A DNA stretch of 5,480 bases, taken from positions 1 through 5,480 of the forward strand of contig JAISDQ010000098.1 of assembly GCA_031264605.1 (NCBI GenBank), written 5' to 3'. This DNA comes from Synergistaceae bacterium. GTDB taxonomy: Bacteria; Synergistota; Synergistia; Synergistales; Synergistaceae. The notes beneath the pieces were generated by a model. The model was not told the DNA's origin. It worked only from the letters and a program-made list of their open reading frames with translations, and ran no database searches. Positions 1 through 5,480 of this stretch are shown here, piece after piece (position 1 is the first letter of the stretch; each line of letters starts with the position of its first letter). Made by a program: the position numbers and the translations under genes.

Positions 1-138
1 GACGTGATCACTTTGGAACCGGGTTTTTACAAGCCCGGGTGTTTTGGCATGAGGGTGGAGGACGACTATCTCGTGACGAAAACGGGAACGGAAAAGCTCT
101 CGGCGGCTTTTGACCCTGATATCGCGGTGATTGGATGA
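1..138 (+). CDS. M24-family metallopeptidase (Xaa-Pro aminopeptidase-like), 3' end only
   Basis: The window opens inside a gene; only the last 45 residues and the TGA stop are present. The fragment reads VITLEPGFYKPG, then MRVEDDYLVT, followed by a short tail ending in VIG. This is the C-terminal end of the 'pita-bread' catalytic domain of M24 peptidases (aminopeptidase P, prolidase, methionine aminopeptidase). In that family the Glu of the EPG motif (residue 6 of the fragment) and the Glu of the R-x-E-D motif (residue 20) are the last two of five dinuclear metal ligands, and both are present. The usual GG before the V/I-R-x-E-D motif is FGM here, a mild variant. The EPG-x-Y form with an LVT strand and a short tail is typical of Xaa-Pro peptidases, which are cytosolic and remove N-terminal residues ahead of proline. 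The exact substrate cannot be told from this piece. The stop lies just ahead of mltG, so the two genes are probably cotranscribed. Confidence 0.85.
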   Translation, partial: DVITLEPGFYKPGCFGMRVEDDYLVTKTGTEKLSAAFDPDIAVIG

Positions 139-140
139 GA
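133..140 (+). promoter_or_regulatory. Candidate ribosome binding site for mltG
   Basis: GGATGAGA lies 5 bases before a GTG at 146 and covers the TGA stop (136-138) of the upstream peptidase gene. It is the best Shine-Dalgarno-like stretch near the three possible mltG starts (TTG 131, GTG 146, GTG 164) and favours GTG 146. The match to the consensus is imperfect. Confidence 0.4.
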
Positions 141-145
141 CAGGC

Positions 146-1171
146 GTGCGCGGGTATGAGACGGTGAAAAGAATTTTTCATTTCCTGCTGTTCGCGGCGG
201 CGCTCGTTTACGGCCTCGCCGGGATATATCTGGAGATGGAGAGGGAACTCGTCCCGGCTCTGGACGGCCGTACGCTGGAGGTAGCCATTGCCGAGGGGCA
301 GAGCGCGCTCCAGGCCGCGGAGGCGTTCGAACGGGCCGGAGCGGTTACGCGCGCGGAGGAATTGGTCAAATGGATGAAAAGAGGCGGAATAGAAAAAAAA
401 TTGCTGCCCGGCACGTATCGCGTAAAGGCCGGGCGTCCGGTCGAAGTAGCGGCCCAGTTGGCGGCCGCTAAGCCAGTGTCGCCGAGCGCCACCATCATAC
501 CCGGGGCTGTTTTCGATGACATTGCTGGTTCTGTGCCGGGCGGCGGCGCGGAAACGCTGAGCGCGGCGCTGAGGCTGGACTCCAATTTTCCCGGAGACGC
601 GAGAGCGCTTTTGCCCGACAGCGAGCGCGACAGGATAACGCTGCTCGCCCCGGACACCTACGCCGTCCCCTCGGGGGATAAATACGCCGATACCCTTGTG
701 TCGCGGGCGTCCGCAAAATGGTGGGAACAGCACGGCGACGCGCTGTCAGGGGATGTTACGAGCGCCGATATAGCCTCGCTGGGCGTGCTGGCGTCCATAG
801 TGCAGAAGGAGGCGCTGATGGATTCCGACCGCCAGCTCATAGCGGGGGTGATGCGCAACAGGCTGAAACTCGACATGCCGCTCCAGATCGACGCCACGGT
901 GGTTCACGCGTGGAAATTGCGCGGGGTCAAAAAAAACTCGCTAACCTACAATGACCTCACGGTGGAATCGCCCTTCAATACTTACCTGCACAAGGGACTG
1001 CCGCCGGAGAACATAGGCGTGCCGGGGAAAGAATCATGGGACGCCGCGCTGAACCCGGCCGATACTGACATGCTGTTTTATTTCGCCCGAAGGGACGGTT
1101 TTCATATATTTACGCGTACGTATCAGGAACACCTTGCCATGCAGAAAAAGGAGCGTGAAAAAACACGATGA
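146..1171 (+). CDS. mltG: Endolytic murein transglycosylase MltG (YceG-like)
   Basis: MltG is an inner-membrane lytic transglycosylase that cuts nascent glycan strands and so acts as a terminator of peptidoglycan polymerisation. The reading frame is open from TTG 131 (346 residues); GTG 146 (341 residues) has the best upstream ribosome binding site, and GTG 164 would place KRIFHF at the very N-terminus. In numbering from TTG 131, one N-terminal membrane segment spans about residues 15-34. A LysM-like region follows at about 45-115 and contains LPGTYRV (92-98). The catalytic YceG domain holds APDTY (173-177, usually FPDTY), ASIVQKE (221-227), NRLKLDMPLQID (243-254), and NTYLHKGLPP followed by IGVPG (283-299). 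E227 aligns with the catalytic Glu218 of E. coli MltG. The Glu two residues earlier in the common EKE motif is Gln here, and the usual PEG motif is IIPG (122-125). The length matches E. coli MltG (340). The 3' end overlaps the next gene by 4 bases. Confidence 0.93.
   Translation: MRGYETVKRIFHFLLFAAALVYGLAGIYLEMERELVPALDGRTLEVAIAEGQSALQAAEAFERAGAVTRAEELVKWMKRGGIEKKLLPGTYRVKAGRPVEVAAQLAAAKPVSPSATIIPGAVFDDIAGSVPGGGAETLSAALRLDSNFPGDARALLPDSERDRITLLAPDTYAVPSGDKYADTLVSRASAKWWEQHGDALSGDVTSADIASLGVLASIVQKEALMDSDRQLIAGVMRNRLKLDMPLQIDATVVHAWKLRGVKKNSLTYNDLTVESPFNTYLHKGLPPENIGVPGKESWDAALNPADTDMLFYFARRDGFHIFTRTYQEHLAMQKKEREKTR
1148..1153 (+). promoter_or_regulatory. Ribosome binding site of the DUF4911-like gene
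   Basis: AAGGAG lies within the end of mltG, 14 bases before the ATG at 1168. The spacing is longer than the usual 5-9 bases, so initiation may rely partly on ribosomes terminating at the overlapping mltG stop (ATGA). Confidence 0.45.
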
Positions 1172-1401
1172 CAACCGGCTTGACGCGGTTCCGCCTTAAG
1201 GCGCCCAAGGCGTCCGTCTGTTATATGAACTGGACCATAGACGCCTACGATGGGGTGGCTTTCCTGAAAAACGAGAGCGAGGACGGGGTGGTGTCGGTTT
1301 TTTGTTCGCCCGATTACGCGGAGGAAACCGAACGCATTATCGGGGCTTTCGAGGCGGAGGGAATCGCCGTCGAGCGCCTCGGTGTCAACGGAGGATTTTG
1401 A
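1168..1401 (+). CDS. Small DUF4911-like protein, function unknown
   Basis: This 77-residue cytosolic protein has no signal peptide or membrane segment. The middle section (SVCYMNWTIDAYDGVAFL, then DGVVSVFCSPDYAEETERII) resembles the short DUF4911 family as I remember it: a strand, a Y-(D/E)-G-x-A-(F/I) segment, a strand carrying a G-(I/V)-V pattern, then an acidic helix and a final strand. A small alpha/beta fold of beta-alpha-beta-alpha-beta type is inferred from this alternation, not proven. Cys18 and Cys46 are present but form no recognisable metal motif. ATG 1168 overlaps the mltG stop as ATGA, and the stop (1399-1401) is one base before the tldD ATG; the tldD ribosome binding site lies inside this gene, so its translation probably affects tldD initiation. 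The codon pattern resembles its neighbours and there is no sign of recent transfer. I do not know the function. Being a real gene is well supported by spacing; the family name is less certain. Confidence 0.75.
   Translation: MTTGLTRFRLKAPKASVCYMNWTIDAYDGVAFLKNESEDGVVSVFCSPDYAEETERIIGAFEAEGIAVERLGVNGGF
1390..1394 (+). promoter_or_regulatory. Ribosome binding site of tldD
   Basis: GGAGG sits 8 bases before ATG 1403 and lies inside the last codons of the upstream small gene. It decides the tldD start: the in-frame GTG at 1382 lies upstream of this site and has no comparable site of its own. Confidence 0.8.
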
Positions 1402-1402
1402 G

Positions 1403-2773
1403 ATGGGTTTGAACGATATAAGGGAAACGATCGCTGGTATCGAGGGCGCGGACTACGCTGACCTTTACGCCGCCAAAAAAGTGAGCCACAACGTGAGATA
1501 CGACGACGGGCGCATGGACACGCTTTCCTCGTCGAGATCGGAGGGACTGGGCGTCCGGCTGATTATGGGGGATAACTCTGTGTACGCGCATACCGGGGGC
1601 ACTAAATTTTCGGACGCGGCCGGCGCGATATCGAAGGCGGCGGATATGGCGAATATCGCCGCGCCCAAGCGGGGGCGCGACGGCGAGATGATGCCCGACG
1701 CCGAGCTGTCGCTTCCCTCGCTTGACGTGTCGTTCATGGGCGAACTCGACCGGCGTCTGCGCTCCGAGTGCGAATATCTGAAACAGGCGTCCTTCAGCTT
1801 CTCCACGTCGAAAAAAGCCGTTCTGATAGTGCGCGGCGACGGCGCGGTATCCCGCGACGAACACGTTTACACCGCCTTCAGGGTTTCGCTAGTGCTGGAG
1901 AAGGACGGCGCAGTGGAGACGGGCTTCGAGGCCCGCTCGCTAACCTGCGGCGCGGAGGTCTTTTGGGACTCGCCGGACGGGAAAGAATCCGACACGCCCG
2001 AGGGCGTCGCGAGGGCCGCGCTGGAGCGCGGACTCAGGCTCCTGGACGCCGTGCCCTGTCCGGCTGGCAGGATGATGGTGCTGCTCGACGGCGCGGCCGG
2101 CGGCGCGATGATACACGAGGCCTGCGGGCACGGGCTGGAGGCAGATATCGTCTATAAGGATTATTCGGCTTTTCGGGGTAAAATAGGACAGCAAGTGGCC
2201 TGTCCGAAAGTTACAATCGTGGACGACGCGACGCTGCCGGGCAGGTGGGGTTCATACGCCTGCGACGACGAGGGAACTCCGGCCGCGCGCAATGTGCTCG
2301 TGGAAAACGGCGTCCTGAAAAGATACATGACCGATATACTGTCGTCGAAAATGTGGGACCTGCCGAGGACGGGAAACGGGCGCAGGCAGTCTTACGCGGA
2401 TCTGCCGATTCCACGCATGAGCAACACTTTCGTCGTGCCGGGAGAGAGCGGCTTCGACGAGCTGCTGTCGGGGCTCAAAAGCGGTTTCCTGGTGAGGAAG
2501 ATGGGCGGCGGAGAGGTGAACCCGACGAGCGGCGATTTCGTCTTTCAGGTTACGGAGGGATATATGGTGCGCGACGGTAAAATAGGCCCGATAGTCAAGG
2601 GCGCCACGCTCGAAGGCAGCGGGCCGGAAGCGCTGCGGAACATAGAGGCCGTGGGGCGCGATCTGAAACTGGATCCCGGAACCTGCGGCAAATCCGGGCA
2701 GGGAGTCCCCGTAACCGACGGCCAGCCGTCGATACTCATCAAAAACCTGACTATAGGAGGCTCCGACGCGTAA
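1403..2773 (+). CDS. tldD: TldD family zinc metalloprotease subunit
   Basis: TldD is the catalytic, zinc-bearing subunit of the TldD/TldE (PmbA) protease, which degrades unfolded or short peptides inside the cell; in E. coli it matures microcin B17 and helps degrade CcdA. The protein has 456 residues from ATG 1403. The N-terminal domain (about 1-215) carries an RMDTLSSSRSEGLGVRLI segment typical of the family. The metalloprotease core has HEACGHGLEAD with His238, Glu239 and His243 (HExxxH, codons from 2114). The third zinc ligand is Cys428 in GTCGKSGQ near the C-terminus, matching Cys454 of E. coli TldD. DDEGTP, TGNGRR, PRMSNTF, GGGEV, KGATLEGSG and LTIGG are further family blocks. The presence of HExxxH identifies it as TldD, since TldE lacks it. 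The length is slightly under E. coli TldD (481). The start follows the previous stop by one base. No tldE/pmbA is visible in the window; the partner may be elsewhere, or the protein may act alone. Confidence 0.95.
   Translation: MGLNDIRETIAGIEGADYADLYAAKKVSHNVRYDDGRMDTLSSSRSEGLGVRLIMGDNSVYAHTGGTKFSDAAGAISKAADMANIAAPKRGRDGEMMPDAELSLPSLDVSFMGELDRRLRSECEYLKQASFSFSTSKKAVLIVRGDGAVSRDEHVYTAFRVSLVLEKDGAVETGFEARSLTCGAEVFWDSPDGKESDTPEGVARAALERGLRLLDAVPCPAGRMMVLLDGAAGGAMIHEACGHGLEADIVYKDYSAFRGKIGQQVACPKVTIVDDATLPGRWGSYACDDEGTPAARNVLVENGVLKRYMTDILSSKMWDLPRTGNGRRQSYADLPIPRMSNTFVVPGESGFDELLSGLKSGFLVRKMGGGEVNPTSGDFVFQVTEGYMVRDGKIGPIVKGATLEGSGPEALRNIEAVGRDLKLDPGTCGKSGQGVPVTDGQPSILIKNLTIGGSDA
2755..2760 (+). 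promoter_or_regulatory. Ribosome binding site of ftsK
   Basis: AGGAGG is a perfect Shine-Dalgarno core inside the end of tldD, 13 bases before ATG 2774. The spacing is long. No in-frame start lies closer, because the codon directly before the ATG is the tldD TAA stop in the same frame. Confidence 0.6.
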
Positions 2774-5074
2774 ATGCCGCCCAAAATCAGCCGCGAAACC
2801 AAACCGCCGCAGAGGGCGAATCTCAAAAAAAACGCGCGCCGCAAGGGTTTTTTCGAGAACTGGGCCGAGAAGATCACCGGTTTGTCGGAACATCTCGCGG
2901 TAATAGCCCTAATCGCCGTCATCCTGCTGCTGGTCGCCGACGTGTACCTGATCGCGAGCCTGCTCTCGGACCTCACCGGCAATTTCGGGCGCGCGACGCG
3001 CGACATGATAGTTACGAACGCCGGCGGAGGCGCGATATTCATGCTTTTCTTCGTGCTTTACCTGTGCATGTCCGTAGTCTTTGGCAGAAAGATACCGCAT
3101 CCTTTCAACCAGACGGTGGGAGTGCTGCTGCTTTATTTTTGCGTCACACTCACTCTCGGGCTTCTTCAAATGCCTCCCACGCTGTTCAGGCCCAGGATCG
3201 GATCGGTGTTCGAGGCCGGCGCCGCCGGGCTGTTCGCCGCGGAATGGCTGTACGTGAATTTGGGGCCTCTCGGCACCACTCTCCTGGGTATGACCGCCAT
3301 TTCCTTCATGCTTTATTTCTTCGGCTTCACTTCTCCCTTCGAGTCGGCGTACCATTATCTGTCGGAGCGTCTCAAAAATCTTCTCGAACGCTCTCCGGCC
3401 GAAGACACTGGAGATACGGCCGCGGAAAGCGAGGATGACGCCGCGCGGGAGGATGCGGACGCGGAAACCGGGGAAACTGAGGAAATCGCGGGCGAAGACG
3501 AGCCCGACCCGCCCGGCGTCTCGAACGCCGAAGCCTCGGACGACGGCCCCGAGAAATCCGAGACTGACCTTCCCTCCCAGATGGACGTCGTGGCTGTCGA
3601 CGAGATGCCCCCCGACGAAGGGCCAGGCAAAATGAAGCCGGGACAGTTCCCGCCGCCTTTCGAGGTGTACGGAAGAGAAGACGACGGCGACGGCGGGATC
3701 ACCGCGGAGATGGCGCGTCCCTGGGGCGAGCGGATAATCGCGTCGCTGAACCAGTTCGGCGTCGAGACGGAGCTTGGCGATATCCTGATAGGCCCAACGG
3801 TCATTCAGTTCCGCGTTCAACCGTTTCCGGGCGTCAAGGTGCAGCGGATAGTCTCCCTCGCGAACGATCTGGCCATGACGCTCGCCGTGGCGAGCCTGAG
3901 AGTGGAAGCTCCCATACCCGGGCATCCTTACGTGGGCATCGAGATACCCAACCCAAAGCGCAGGGGCATTACGCTGCGCTCAATAATCGAGGAGGACGCC
4001 TATCAGGAAACCGACAAGACCCTGCCTCTCCCGATGGGCGTCACGATAAACGGCGACCCTCTGATCACAGGCCTGGAGGATTTGCCGCACCTTCTGGTGG
4101 CCGGCACCACCGGCTCCGGCAAGAGCGTGTTCGTCAACGCCTGCATCGTGGGGCTATGTTCGATGCGCAGGCCGGACGAGCTGAAAATGGTGCTCGTCGA
4201 CCCCAAACGCGTCGAGATGGCGGTCTACGAGAAACTTCCGCATATCCTGACGCCGCCCGTCACCGATCCCAAGAAGGCCGTCCACGCGCTCGCGTGGGCC
4301 ATTCGCGAGATGGAACGCCGATATTCGCTCTTTGCCGCGTCGCGCGTCAGAAATTTGTCGTCGTACAACGAGATCGTCATACCGAAAGGCAGGCTCCCAA
4401 ACATAGTCATCGTGGTTGACGAATTGGCGGACCTGATGATGACGGCCGCCAAAGAAGTGGAGGAGTACATCTGCCGCTTGGCGCAAATGGCGCGCGCCAC
4501 GGGCATTCATCTCATGCTCGCGACCCAGCGTCCGTCGGTCAACGTCATAACCGGCCTGATAAAGGCCAACGTCCCGGCGCGCGTGGCTTTCACGCTGCCG
4601 ACGATGATGGACTCGCGCACGATAATCGACTCGGGCGGCGCGGAGAAACTGCTCGGCAAGGGGGACATGCTCTTTCTGTCGACGCAGAACCCAAAGCCGG
4701 TGCGCGTCCAGTCGCCGTGGATCGATGAGCGCTCCATATCGCGCTGGCTCGATTACCTGGTAAATATGTTCGGGGAACCGGTTTACACGGACATTGACGA
4801 CCAGGGCGAGTCGCCGGTGGGTTTTGAGGAGAACGGCGATTTCGACGACCCGCTGTTCGAGGAGGCCGTGAAAGTGGTGATATCAAGCGGCATGGCGTCG
4901 GCAAGCGGCTTGCAGCGCAGACTGCGCGTAGGCTTCACGAGAGCCGGCCGAATCGTCGACATGATGGAGTCCGCAGGGATAATAGGCCCGGCCGACGGCG
5001 CGCGCCCAAGGGACATACTGGTCGACGAGGACGGCGCGGACGAGATTCTCCAGAAACTCGGGGTCGCTAAATAA
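2774..5074 (+). CDS. ftsK: FtsK/SpoIIIE-type DNA translocase
   Basis: FtsK/SpoIIIE is a membrane-anchored hexameric ATPase that pumps double-stranded DNA through the division septum to finish chromosome segregation. The protein has 766 residues. The N-terminus is basic (nine Lys/Arg in residues 1-24). Four membrane segments follow at about 40-64, 85-104, 113-131 and 165-185. A disordered acidic linker spans about 207-310; 29 of residues 207-286 are Asp or Glu. The alpha domain covers about 315-410. The RecA-like motor has Walker A GTTGSGKS (444-451), VDPKRVEM (475-482), Walker B IVIVVDE (544-550), ATQRPSVNVITG (583-594) and DSRTIIDSGGAEKLLGKGDMLF (613-634). The C-terminal winged-helix gamma domain (about 690-750) holds SGLQRRLRVGFTRAGRIVDMME and GPADGARPR; in relatives it reads polar DNA sequences such as KOPS or SRS. 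The length is close to B. subtilis SpoIIIE (about 790) and far below E. coli FtsK (1329). Its ATG directly abuts the tldD stop. It is a complete gene with no missing catalytic residue. Confidence 0.97.
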   Translation: MPPKISRETKPPQRANLKKNARRKGFFENWAEKITGLSEHLAVIALIAVILLLVADVYLIASLLSDLTGNFGRATRDMIVTNAGGGAIFMLFFVLYLCMSVVFGRKIPHPFNQTVGVLLLYFCVTLTLGLLQMPPTLFRPRIGSVFEAGAAGLFAAEWLYVNLGPLGTTLLGMTAISFMLYFFGFTSPFESAYHYLSERLKNLLERSPAEDTGDTAAESEDDAAREDADAETGETEEIAGEDEPDPPGVSNAEASDDGPEKSETDLPSQMDVVAVDEMPPDEGPGKMKPGQFPPPFEVYGREDDGDGGITAEMARPWGERIIASLNQFGVETELGDILIGPTVIQFRVQPFPGVKVQRIVSLANDLAMTLAVASLRVEAPIPGHPYVGIEIPNPKRRGITLRSIIEEDAYQETDKTLPLPMGVTINGDPLITGLEDLPHLLVAGTTGSGKSVFVNACIVGLCSMRRPDELKMVLVDPKRVEMAVYEKLPHILTPPVTDPKKAVHALAWAIREMERRYSLFAASRVRNLSSYNEIVIPKGRLPNIVIVVDELADLMMTAAKEVEEYICRLAQMARATGIHLMLATQRPSVNVITGLIKANVPARVAFTLPTMMDSRTIIDSGGAEKLLGKGDMLFLSTQNPKPVRVQSPWIDERSISRWLDYLVNMFGEPVYTDIDDQGESPVGFEENGDFDDPLFEEAVKVVISSGMASASGLQRRLRVGFTRAGRIVDMMESAGIIGPADGARPRDILVDEDGADEILQKLGVAK

Positions 5075-5076
5075 CC

Positions 5077-5480
5077 GTGTACCAGGTTCCGATATTTTCG
5101 TCCCCGGACGTGTGCGTTTATTCGCTCGGAAGTTCCGGGCGCATTCCTGACCGTAAAACACTGTTCCTGCTTGGCGGCCGCGCGCCCGACGCGGAAGGGC
5201 TCGCCGACCTCGCGCCGCGCAACCGGGCGGAGGTATGGGCCGTCGACGCCGGCGCGTCCGCTTGCCGAGCCGCGGGCTTGATTCCCGCCGAAATGCTTGG
5301 AGATATGGACAGCGCGTCTCCCCTCGACTGGGAATGGGCATTGTCAAAAGGGGCGCGCGAAAGACACTACAGCAAAGACAAGGACAGGACGGACTTCCAG
5401 CTCGCGCTTTCGATCTTTGAAAAAAACGCCGGCAATGGCGGAGCGAAACGCGTTTTACTGGTGTCGGGATGCTTCGGCGG
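5077..5480 (+). CDS. Thiamine pyrophosphokinase (ThiN-like), 5' part
   Basis: The frame is open from GTG 5077 to the window edge (134 complete codons, no stop), so the gene is truncated on the 3' side. Thiamine pyrophosphokinase transfers pyrophosphate from ATP to thiamine to make TPP in the cytosol. The N-terminal catalytic domain is recognisable. LFLLGGRAPD (29-38) is the first strand and nucleotide-binding loop. AVDAGASACRAAGLIP (55-70) matches the A-x-D-x-G motif. LGDMDS (74-79) corresponds to the GDxDS motif of the active site. KDRTDFQLAL (102-111) corresponds to the conserved KDxTDxxLAL motif, and LLVSGCFGG at the edge is the strand leading to the family's G-x-x-GG-R-x-D-H block, cut off here. 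GTG 5077 lies two bases after the ftsK stop and lacks a strong ribosome binding site; GTG 5110 is an alternative start. The gene probably relies on coupling to ftsK. The family call is confident; the symbol (thiN) is left out because the end is unseen. Confidence 0.88.
   Translation, partial: MYQVPIFSSPDVCVYSLGSSGRIPDRKTLFLLGGRAPDAEGLADLAPRNRAEVWAVDAGASACRAAGLIPAEMLGDMDSASPLDWEWALSKGARERHYSKDKDRTDFQLALSIFEKNAGNGGAKRVLLVSGCFG

Noticed and set aside
8..733. Open frame of 241 codons on the minus strand at the window start
   Set aside because: It is antisense to the M24 tail and mltG, shows no family motif, and is Arg/Pro-rich as shadow frames are.
1382..1402. Upstream GTG 1382 as the tldD start
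   Set aside because: The GGAGG at 1390-1394 is positioned for ATG 1403 and lies downstream of the GTG; starting at the GTG would also add seven residues not expected for TldD.
2696..2703. GGGCAGGG, an exact match to the E. coli KOPS consensus GGGNAGGG
   Set aside because: One or two such matches are expected by chance in a GC-rich window of this size on both strands, and the site encodes the conserved SGQG segment of TldD. The host's FtsK recognition sequence is also unknown.
2716..2731. Perfect 6-bp hairpin (CGACGG / CCGTCG with a CCAG loop) near the end of tldD
   Set aside because: It is inside conserved coding sequence and has no following T-tract, so it is not a terminator; small GC hairpins are common in such DNA.
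2909..3925. Long open frame (338 codons) on the minus strand
   Set aside because: It lies wholly antisense to ftsK, including membrane, linker and alpha-domain coding. Its translation is low in recognisable motifs and rich in Arg/His, as expected for a shadow frame in GC-rich DNA.
5060..5100. Possible terminator or promoter between ftsK and the TPP kinase gene
   Set aside because: Only two bases separate the genes and no hairpin with T-tract or convincing -35/-10 pair is visible.

Overview
The window is a compact, fully coding stretch of bacterial chromosome. Six genes lie head to tail on the + strand with essentially no intergenic DNA: the 3' end of an M24-family (Xaa-Pro aminopeptidase-like) peptidase, mltG (endolytic murein transglycosylase), a 77-residue protein resembling DUF4911, tldD (metalloprotease subunit), ftsK/spoIIIE (DNA translocase), and the 5' part of a thiamine pyrophosphokinase gene. 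The first and last genes run off the window. There are no RNA genes, insertion sequences, CRISPR arrays or convincing terminators.

Organism: the DNA is GC-rich, yet Ile is often ATA and Arg often AGG/AGA, and starts include GTG. The gene mixture (M24 peptidase, MltG, a DUF4911-like protein, TldD, a four-TM FtsK, ThiN-type TPP kinase) suggests an anaerobic Gram-negative-type lineage. Synergistota is my best guess, from the codon habit and my memory of this gene order. This is an inference; the sequence alone does not prove it.

Layout: M24 peptidase tail (1-138); mltG (about 146-1171, start uncertain); DUF4911-like gene (1168-1401, ATGA overlap with mltG); tldD (1403-2773, ribosome binding site inside the preceding gene); ftsK (2774-5074, start codon directly abutting the tldD stop); thiN-like gene (5077-5480+, two bases after the ftsK stop). 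Every junction is an overlap or a gap of at most 7 bases, so one polycistronic transcript with translational coupling is likely. Any promoter is probably upstream of the window.

Functionally the genes touch cell-envelope growth (MltG cleaves nascent glycan strands), chromosome segregation at the septum (FtsK), peptide and protein turnover (M24 peptidase, TldD) and cofactor supply (TPP kinase). This looks like a housekeeping cluster. I found no clear undescribed system; the least understood element is the small DUF4911-like gene, and the most checkable oddities are sequence variants in MltG and FtsK and the apparent absence of a tldE/pmbA partner beside tldD.
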